Shown piece by piece: positions 55,901-64,000 of a DNA stretch of 64,000 bases (the stretch's first letter is position 1; every line of letters starts with the position of its first letter). Under the pieces are notes generated by a model. That model saw nothing but the letters and a program-made list of their open reading frames with translations, had not been told where the DNA came from and did not search any database. The translations under genes and the position numbers were made by a program. The DNA is from Coenobita brevimanus (taxonomy: Eukaryota > Arthropoda > Malacostraca > Decapoda > Coenobitidae). The stretch is from positions 28,398,540-28,462,539 of the forward strand of contig CM064632.1 of assembly GCA_032717465.1 (NCBI GenBank). The letters are read 5' to 3'.

Positions 55901-56740
55901 ATAGCCCGACGCCCTAATCCCGCAAAGGGTGGCCGCAGACAAAACGCCTCCAAGTCGCTCTGTCACCCACTATTTGACTACCCTCCCCCCAACTGACCCC
56001 CCCCCTCCCTCATATACCTCTCAACTCCATCCCTCCACCTCATCCTCGGTCTACCTCTCCCTCTCCCTCCCTCCACCTCACCTACATAAACTCTCTTAGT
56101 CAGTCTTTCATTCTCCATTCTCTTCAAATGTCCAAACCACCTCAGTGTATTTCTCTTAATCTTCTCAACCACATCCACATCCACCCCACAGCGTTCCTTC
56201 ACTTCTTCATTCGTCAACCTGTCCCTCCACGTCACTCCACATGCTCCTCTCAAGTAACTCATTTCCACTGCCCTCACTCTTGACTTGTTCCCCTCTTGCA
56301 AGGTCCATGCCTCGCTTCCATACGTCAGGGTAGGGATCACAATACTATCATGCAGTGACTTCTTAACTACCATACTCACCTCCCTATTTCTCATCACTGC
56401 TTTCAGTGTATCAACAACCTTCCTTCCCTGCTGTACCCTTTCACGCACTTCATCCCCCAAAGTTCCATCCTTACTCATCACACTACCCAAGTACTTGAAT
56501 GCACTCACATTCTCCATATCCTCACCATCCAACCTCACTGCACACTCTGTGACTTCATTCCTCTCAAACACCATAACTTTACTTTTGTTTACATTAACTT
56601 TCAGCTTCCTCCTCCTACACACTGTCCCAAATTCATTCACCAAACCTTGCAACTCCCATTCATCTTCACTCAACAGTACTGTATCATCAGCAAACAGCAA
56701 CACCGGAAGCTTCCAAATCTCACCCTCATTCATTTAATAC
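55901..56740 (-). pseudogene. RTE-like LINE, 3' part with RT active site
   Basis: A 251-codon open frame on the minus strand (56733-55978) starts just before the catalytic FADD box (residues 14-17) of reverse transcriptase. It continues with KVNVNKSKVMVFERNE, AFKYLGSVMSKDGTLGDEV, TYGSEAWTLQEG, LRWFGHLKRMENERLTKRVY and GGRGRGRPRMRWRDGVERYM. The tail at 55940-55901 (GGCCACCCTTTGCGGGATTA plus GGGCGTCGGGCTAT) is followed by (TAGA)n on the minus strand. The endonuclease and N-terminal RT are missing (5' truncation), but the remaining frame is intact, so it is a young copy. Confidence 0.93.
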
Positions 56741-57883
56741 CGTGTTAGAAATACTTCAATTCAATTAGCTAAACACATATCCAGAGTTTGGTTCTACTTC
56801 CTTATTAATTTAACTTTTGCTTAATTTGGTATTTATAAGCTGTGATTTTCATTATCTGTCATCAAACAACGTAGTGTATAATGACAATCGGTTTCGTTAT
56901 GAGTGACGAAATGAATCCCACAGGCTGGAATTCGAACAGCCCAGGAGACCGAAGTCTATGCACGACTAATCGTTGGCTTCATTCTAATCTCAATTAGTCT
57001 CTTACGAAATAAGCACTGCTTACAGGTGCTACCTTTCATCGCTGTGATTATTTCCTGGTTCTGTATTAATGTGTTAACACAAGAGCGACCTGAATGATTG
57101 CTGTCCGTTGTGCCTTCCTCCCTAAAGCGCCTAATCCACCTTTATACAGTTCTGCTTACACCGAATGTTTGGATTTGGTGTTCGGGATTCTTTCCCCCTA
57201 AATAAAGGCATATCATGTCCTCTCCCATCCCCTCAGTAGTTGGACGCATGATGTTTTCTCTGTGCATACCACGGTATAGTCTAGGTCTGCCTGACGTTCT
57301 GTAATATGTAACGGCCAAGCACTCATCCCCTGATCGAAAATAGTTCAAATTTCTTCTCTCGGAGGAAGCAGTACTTGCAAATGGATGTTACGGCTTCGGA
57401 ATTATGCTGAGTTCGATTATTATGTCATAGCAGCAGCAGATATGAAGCTTAAAGAAAGTCAGGGTAGCCAACCATGAATATGTAGCTGTAGCAGAGCTCT
57501 CATAATGTTTCACATGTTACATTTATTCTTCGGACAAAACTGGGACACGATATTTGTCTCTCACTGTACACACCCTAGCAAGCATTTTCTCCCCTAAAGT
57601 GAGGTTTCCAAGAAGCTGTTACTCTATGCTGTATATTCGTTAAATTTACATGTTTTATCCTTGTTCGATCTGTTCTCTTGTTTTTGTTTTTTCCCTGTGC
57701 CCTCCGTTATCTTGCTTTTGTTTTTTCTTGGAGGGAAAAATTTGGAGGGCCTCTGGTCGTCGGTTCCCTCCATGCATTAAATAAAAAGACTTTAAATGCC
57801 TCCTGGTCTAAATGGATTGATATAGGTCGCTTTAACTACTTCACTGCAAGACACACACTTACAAACATACACATACACAAGTA

Positions 57884-57884
<1 letters not shown>
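56741..57884. other. Non-coding, tRNA-like fragment at 56925-56990
   Basis: The minus strand near 56990-56925 has GTTCGAATTCC (B-box-like) and could be an old SINE head. No gene recognised otherwise. Confidence 0.45.
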
Positions 57885-57935
<51 letters not shown>

Positions 57936-58053
57936 AACACATTCACATACACACACACACCCTTAACACATTCACATACACACACACACCCTTAACACAT
58001 TCACACACACACACACACACACTTAACACACACACACACACACTTAACACATT

Positions 58054-58088
<35 letters not shown>

Positions 58089-58130
58089 AACACATTCTCT
58101 CTCACACACACACACACAATCATACATACA
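57885..58130. repeat. (CA)n with CTTAACACATTC spacers
   Basis: Seven or so CA runs separated by CTTAACACATTCACATA or shorter, a higher-order repeat of a CA microsatellite. Confidence 0.92.
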
Positions 58131-58249
58131 TACACACATAAACAATCAGTCACAGATAGACAGAAACACACATGCCCCTACAGAGACGCAGACACATACA
58201 CATACTATTGGCAACATATGAACCTGATACAGTATTTTCATTTATTTTT

Positions 58250-58590
58250 TTTTTATGTGACCGACTCTAGGCATAGGCTTGACAGCCTGCTTTCAGGGCC
58301 CAGTAGTCCTCCTACATACCATACACATCTACATGTCACCACTTCGGCATTAACACCCACTGTCCATATTGAGTACAAGCTAGGGTTGTCTCATGCAGGA
58401 CTGGTGCACTGTACTGGTATTTGCAGGGGTATTTTTTCTACAGGTTGGCGGGTCTTCTGGTAGATCAGTAAAGTCCAATTTTATGAAATTCAAATCCTTA
58501 AACTGTTCCCTGCCGCAGCGGGATTTGATCAGGTCCGTTAGGACTGCAGGCCAACTCTCTACCGATTGAGCCACCGCCTCCCCCAAAGAG
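58250..58590 (-). mobile_element. Probable tRNA-derived SINE
   Basis: The minus strand at 58587-58505 has GGCGGTGGCTCAATCGGTAG (A box TGGCTCAATCGG) and TGATCAAATCCCG (B-box-like). The body runs down to about 58250 and has no similarity I recognise. Boundaries are uncertain. Confidence 0.6.
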
Positions 58591-58938
58591 TGTGGCTTGG
58601 GTCAGGCAGTTGGTACGCCTGCAACCTGTGACTTATTCACACATTTGTTGTGTCTAGGAGGAGGATGAATGATTGGGTTACCAATCACTTCTTAAAACTG
58701 ACACGTAGCTATGAATTATATATTAGAAGACTCTAGTAAAAATAACCATAGGTATGAGTGTTTTTCATTATTGTCATAGCTCATATCGTTGATAGATAAA
58801 CTTTAACTGCAATGATAACAAAGTGATATATAGAGCATTCCGTATCATAGACTGATCTAGACGGTGCTCACACACCTTAAAATCGCTCCTGTCTTGCCTT
58901 GCCAGTTGGTGGAGCATACACTTCTTCAGTGTTTTATT

Positions 58939-59038
58939 NNNNNNNNNNNNNNNNNNNNNNNNNNNNNNNNNNNNNNNNNNNNNNNNNNNNNNNNNNNNNN
59001 NNNNNNNNNNNNNNNNNNNNNNNNNNNNNNNNNNNNNN
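58939..59038. other. Assembly gap (100 N)
   Basis: Exactly 100 N, the usual placeholder for a gap of unknown size. ORFs across it are meaningless. Confidence 0.99.
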
Positions 59039-59639
59039 AAGCAGATTATACGGAAGGGCATGGTGTATATTATTAGAAATAGATCATCTGTGTGAATATA
59101 TACATGCAAGTGAATAAAAACCGAAGTGCTGTATATAAAATTTGCACACCATGAAGTACACATAGGGACATACAAGTGTGTTGTAGCAGATATTTACATG
59201 CAAATATTCGTACAGTCAAAGCTGGAAACAGCCACCACGAAGCAGTCCAAATCAATGAAGCATAGGAAGAGCACCTGACACCCGGAATATGGAGGTCCCG
59301 CCCCACGCCTCCCTAGTGGGATGGTCCGGGCTTTTGGCAGGGTGGGTTTGTGGTAGTGGTGGGCTTGGAGTTATAGTTGCGGTGTTGGTAGTGGCCTGCG
59401 GTAAGGTATAACTATAGAACTGGTGTTAGTGATGGGGATAATGATACTGGTATACTGATTTTACTTTATCATGGCGCAGATTTTCGTCCTTTTGTGACAT
59501 TCTCGTCGTCTAGTGGCAGAAAAAGATAATGCTGCAACTCATCTTTTCCATAAAACTTCTGTGTGACCATTATAATATCCATAGCGTTAATCTATCGTTA
59601 CAGCTCAGCATTCAAGTTGAAGAGATGGCAGTTTCAGGT
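59039..59639. other. Non-coding spacer
   Basis: CATGGCGCAGATTTTCGTCC near 59472 resembles phrases near 18265 and 30787. A GGTAGTGG-rich stretch is near 59345. No gene seen. Confidence 0.45.
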
Positions 59640-60115
59640 CCAATTTGTTGTTGTTGATCAACCCCGGTCTGTCTCGCCCAGTAGACCCATCAACCGCAGG
59701 CAGGCAACTGTCCCTGCAGGGTCGTCTCGTGCAATGAACCAATGTTCCCTTGCGGCTGGCAGTGCCCCGCTGTTGCGAGGCGGGGGATAAAATGCGGAGG
59801 TTTGGTTCCTTTTAGTTCCTGGTTGGACGCCGCATTAGCGTCTCTCCTCCAAGGTAACAAGGGCACCATAGTAGGCTCCGTACCACCCAGTTATTTGGTT
59901 AAATGTTTACCACTCAGCCTGCCACAGTGTAGAGCCACCTGAAGTGGAAAGAAAGAAGAGGAATAAAAACTGACAGGATTAGATGATGGATGGATGGGTG
60001 GAAAGAAAAGCCGAAGTAGGAAGAGAGGACGGCAGACACAGGGATACGGTGATAAAGGTGAAGGAAGAAGTAGGCAACACTACATGAAGTGAGTGGATAT
60101 TGGTCGCCACCACCG
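59640..60115 (-). mobile_element. Modular SINE-like element, third 3' variant
   Basis: On the minus strand it starts GGCGACCAATATCCACTCAC (60110), then TTCATGTAGTGTTGCC, like the heads of the other copies. The hairpin arms are missing. After GGTAAACATTTAACCAAATA the 3' part (59870-59640) differs from both other tail types. The end is not defined. Confidence 0.6.
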
Positions 60116-60370
60116 TCAAAACAGTATAGTAATAGTGATTGTGGTAACTTGTGGTGGTAGTTGTAGTTGTGGAGCTGCGTTGGTGGTAGTGGCTGTGGTG
60201 TTAGTAGTCTGTTGTTGGTTATGGTGGTGATAGTATTTGTGGTGGTATCTCTTTGGGGGGCGGGGGGTAGTGGACTTATGTGATGGATTTATGGTACTGT
60301 TTTTGGTTGATGAGTAGTGACAATATTGTGGTAGTGGAGGGTGTGCTGATGGTAGATGATGGTAGTGAGA
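60116..60370. repeat. GGTGGTAGT degenerate triplet repeat
   Basis: GTGGTAGTTGTAG-type words. The minus-strand Thr/His ORF is its shadow. Confidence 0.75.
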
Positions 60371-60719
60371 CCCATCTATCAAAACCAACTACTATTCATT
60401 CCATCAACCCTTTCACCTCGATTTTCTGTTCGTTAACTATAATAATTTCTTTTCTTTATTCTGACGCTGTCCTTGAACATTTCCATCACACCTGCTTGCT
60501 TCACCTGACAACAGTACCTGAACCTTTGTCTTCAACTTATCCACCACTTATTCCTTCATCAACTCATCATTAAATTCAACTCATCCACCCCACGAAGAGC
60601 TCCTTCCTTCAACAGTCAATCAGTATCCATGAACTCATCCACCTTACATGACAAGCAACTTCATTTTTCGTCAGCTCAGCCACCTCACACTCCTGCCACA
60701 CCTCTCGTCAGCTCATCTA

Positions 60720-62640
60720 CCTCAGCCACCCCTCCTTACCCCATTTCAACCTCATACACCTGCCTCACCCACGTCCACCTTACACACCTGCCTGTTCATC
60801 CCACACACCTGCGTCACCCACGTCCAGCTTACACACCTGCCTGTTCATCGCACACACCTGCGTCACCCACGTCCACCTTACACACCTGCCTGTTCATCTC
60901 ACACACCTGCGTCACCCACGTCCACCTTACACACCTGCCTGTTCATCTCACACACCTGCGTCACCCACGTCCACCTTACACACCTGCCTGTTCATCCCAC
61001 ACACCTGCCTGTCCACCTCACAAACCTGCCTCATCCATCCACCTTACACACCTACCTTACCCACATCCACCTTACACACCTGCCTCACCCACGTCCACCT
61101 TACACACCTACCTTACCCACATCCACCTTACACACCTGCCTCACACACGTCCACCTTACACCTCCCTGTCCACCTCACCCACCTACTCGTATCTCACCCA
61201 CGTCCACTTCACACACCTGCCTCACACAACTGGTTCACTCACGTCCATCTTACACACCTCCCTGTCCACCTCACATGTCTACTCGTACCTCACGCACGTC
61301 CGCCTTACACATCTGCCTCACACAGCTGTTTCACTGTTTCACCCACGTCCACCTTAAACACTTGCCTCACACATCTGCCTCTCCCACCTCACACATTTGC
61401 CTCATCCACCACACACATTAGCCTCATCCACCACACACACCTACCTCACCCACCACACACATCTGCCTCACCCACCACACACACCTGCATCACCCACCTC
61501 ACACTCTGCCTCTCCCATCACACACACCTCCCTCACCTTCCACACACATCTGCCTCTCCCACCACACACACTTGCCTCTCCTACCACACACACTTGCCTC
61601 TCCTACCATACACACTTGCCTCTCCTACCTCACACACCTGCCTCACCCACCACACACACCTGCTTCGCCCACCGCACACACATACGCCTCACCAACCACA
61701 GACACCTGCCTCACCCACCACACACACCTGCCTCACCCACCACACACACTTGCCTCACCCACCACACACACTTGCCTCACCCACCACACACACCTGCATC
61801 ACCCACCTCACACTCCTGCTTCTCCCATCACACAACCTCCCTCACCTTCCACACACATCTGCCTCTCCCACCACACTCACTTGCCTCTCCTACCTTACAC
61901 ACCTGCCTCACCCACCACACACACCTGCTTCATCCACCACACACACCTGCTGCACCCACCACACATACCTGCTTCACCCACCACACACACACACACATGC
62001 TTCACCCTCCACACACACCTGCTTCGCCCACCACACACACACGCCTAACCAGCCACACACACACGCCTAACCAACCAAACACACCTGCTTAACCCACCAC
62101 ACACTCTTGCCACACCAACCACACACACCTGCTTCACCCACCACACACACCTGTTTCACCCATCACACACACACCTGCCTCACCCACCACACACACACCT
62201 GCCTCACCCACCACACACACACCTGCCTCACCCACCACACACACACCTGCCTCACCCACCACACACACACCTGCCTCACCCACCACACACACACCTGCCT
62301 CACCCACCCCACACACACCTGCCTCACCCACCACACACACACCTGCCTCACCCACCACACACACACCTGCCTCACCCACCACACAGACCAGTCTCACACA
62401 TCACTTCAACATTTCCACCATACACATCTGCCTCACCCGCCACACACACCTGCCTCTTCCACCTCACACACCTGCCTCTTCCACCGCACACACCTGCCTC
62501 GCCTATCACACACATCTGCCTCACCTACCACACACACCTGCCTTACCCACCACACACACCAGTCTTGCCCACATCACTTCAGCATTCCCACCGCACACAC
62601 CTCTCTCACTCACCTCACACATCTCTGCCTTATCTAACTG
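60720..62640. repeat. CACACACCTGCC minisatellite, two forms
   Basis: 60780-61080 has about 50-bp units (CACCCACGTCCACCTTACAC then ACCTGCCTGTTCATC). 61390-62640 has 20-24-bp units (CACACACCTGCCTCACCCAC), with a perfect 23-bp run near 62165-62390. All His/Pro/Thr ORFs and the minus Val/Trp/Gly ORFs derive from it. Confidence 0.93.
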
Positions 62641-63116
62641 CCTCACCTCTCCGTCAACTCATCCATCTTATCCATCCACACCTGCCTGCACCTTCTGTCA
62701 GCCACAGCTCAGAGAATAATAGGACCATCAGGCCACATCTTATCAGCCAGTGATGAATTAGTGTCCCCCTGGTGGTGTCGGCGGCCCAAGTGATGAACGA
62801 CTCTCCCATTAACTCCACAAAAACCATTGATGAAATATGCTGCCCACTCAACTTTAAGTGTATCTCGTCAAAGCATTAATCTCTTCGTTAAGTTATTGTA
62901 TTTTAGGTTATTCTTGCTTTCTCCAGACGATTTTACGACCGGTCTCCTTAGATATCATTTTTACTGACGGAGAGTGTGAAGGGTATTGGCAGCTCCTCCA
63001 GGTCAGAAAGTCCCTACTGAATTTAATTAAATCACCTGAATGTTGCAAGATTGAATTGTATATCATTATAGGAAAATGGTTACCGGTAATCCAGTGGTGA
63101 AGGATTCCCTGGATTA

Positions 63117-63152
<36 letters not shown>

Positions 63153-64000
63153 GCAAAATGTGATGTCGAACTACCTGCAAGGGTAGTTTCTCAAGGTATT
63201 AAGCTCTGGAATACGGTGACGTCATTTACCTTGCTATATCCAGGTGATTTTATCATGTACAGGTAAATATAAAAGTCCGCTCGTCTCACCTGCCTTTTCC
63301 TCAAGGATTCGGAGATGGCACAGTGAGACGTAGTGGACAAAGGTGCATTATATCACCGACCGATGAGCGATATTTTACGCCTCAGTAAAATACCTCTTAT
63401 TCCAGCGTCTGTAAATCCAGTGATGAAATTGAAAGGAGGACAATCGAACACTTTTCAGAATTCGCCTGCACCACCTTGAAGTGATGCTCGTTTAGGCTGA
63501 ACTCCACCAAAGTCAGTGATGAAATATGCTGCCCAGCCAACGTGAGATATAGCTCATCATTATATTAATACCTTCAGCCTACGGACGTCATCTGTATTTT
63601 ATTTTTACGGACTCCACGGACGTCATTTATTTTAAGTTTTACGGACACCACGGACGTTCTTTACATTTGATATTTGCTGACTCAAGAGAGATTTTTACGC
63701 CTTGAAACGAGCTTGAAATGTGCCTCGTCAGTTAAAATCTTTAATCCCAGGACTTTATTTCTTCCTTGTCATTTCCAGCGATTTTATTTCCAGTGATTTG
63801 AAGTTGTCGAACTAACATAACGTGAAGCTAACTTAGGTCGGGACATCTCCAGTAACCAGACGATTTCATTCATCTGAGAGTGGCCATAGGAGCAATGAAC
63901 ACTGGTACCACTAACCCTTGTATGTTCAGAATAACTCTAGCATTCCGTAAAAGCTAATGTAAGAGAGTTTTAAGCCAGTGATTCGTAAGATCCTTATAGT
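62641..64000. other. Non-coding, dispersed repeats, (CA)n at 63119-63150
   Basis: GATGAAATATGCTGCCCACT (62830) recurs as GATGAAATATGCTGCCCAGC (63513). Units of the window-wide repeat (CCAGACGATTTTAC near 62931, CCAGACGATTTCATTC near 63857, CTCTAGCATTCCG near 63935) are present. CGGACGTCAT-type words repeat near 63580-63650. No gene seen. Confidence 0.55.

Noticed and set aside
56285..56737. Plus-strand 150-codon ORF
   Set aside because: Antisense shadow of the RTE LINE reverse transcriptase frame.
58774..59175. ORFs reading through the N gap
   Set aside because: They only exist because unknown bases are treated as open.
60629..62637. Several 158-257-codon ORFs rich in His, Pro and Thr
   Set aside because: Register variants of the CACACACCTGCC minisatellite.

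Overview
The window looks like intronic and intergenic DNA of an arthropod, most likely a decapod crustacean. The evidence is: (i) extreme density of microsatellites and minisatellites; (ii) TTAGG-type (arthropod telomere-like) motifs; (iii) a mitochondrial insert that reads only with the invertebrate mitochondrial code (TGA as Trp, AGA as Ser); (iv) RTE-like and other LINEs, tRNA-derived SINEs, a Tigger/pogo-like DNA transposon and MITEs; (v) one exon of an AMPA-type ionotropic glutamate receptor. Nothing bacterial or plasmid-like is present. The species assignment is inference. One 100-N assembly gap lies at 58939-59038.

Layout. 1-3780: degenerate 25-bp and 30-bp tandem repeats and dispersed repeat relics. 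3780-7460: a LINE 3' fragment in a TA microsatellite, and a 3.1-kb Tigger-like transposon (4276-7376) with TA target duplication, terminal and subterminal repeats and a broken DDD transposase. 7460-11830: microsatellites and degenerate repeats rich in AGGTCA. 11983-15290: a nearly intact non-LTR retrotransposon on the minus strand. 15955-18080: a minisatellite interrupted by two copies of a modular SINE-like element. 19110-26850: mostly GT, CT, GGAGT and TGTGG arrays and one LINE relic. 27135-29432: tRNA-derived SINEs and two RTE-like LINE tails. 31700-32335: another LINE relic. 32610-32762 (minus): the glutamate receptor exon with canonical splice signals, which implies that much of the surrounding DNA may be intron. 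33900-41650: pyrimidine tracts and homogeneous 35-bp and 37-bp satellites. 41873-43447: two MITE-like elements, one with a (CCTAA)n core. 45418-46645: a compound nuclear mitochondrial insert (nad1, cox3, rrnS). 47855-48342: a plus-strand copy of the modular element. 49253-52999: a GC-rich, plus-strand candidate gene for an unrecognised protein with about 70 acidic Glu-Gly-Leu-Pro-Glu repeats. 53560-57000: GATA-bearing satellite, a PIF/Harbinger-like MITE with its paralogous empty site, and an RTE LINE. 57880-64000: CA arrays, SINEs and a 1.9-kb CACCTGCC minisatellite.

The strongest host-gene signals are the glutamate receptor exon (minus) and the acidic-repeat gene (plus). They lie on opposite strands and no functional link between them is visible. 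The rest is a layered record of retrotransposition (RTE LINE plus SINEs that share or exchange 3' ends), DNA transposition and satellite expansion.
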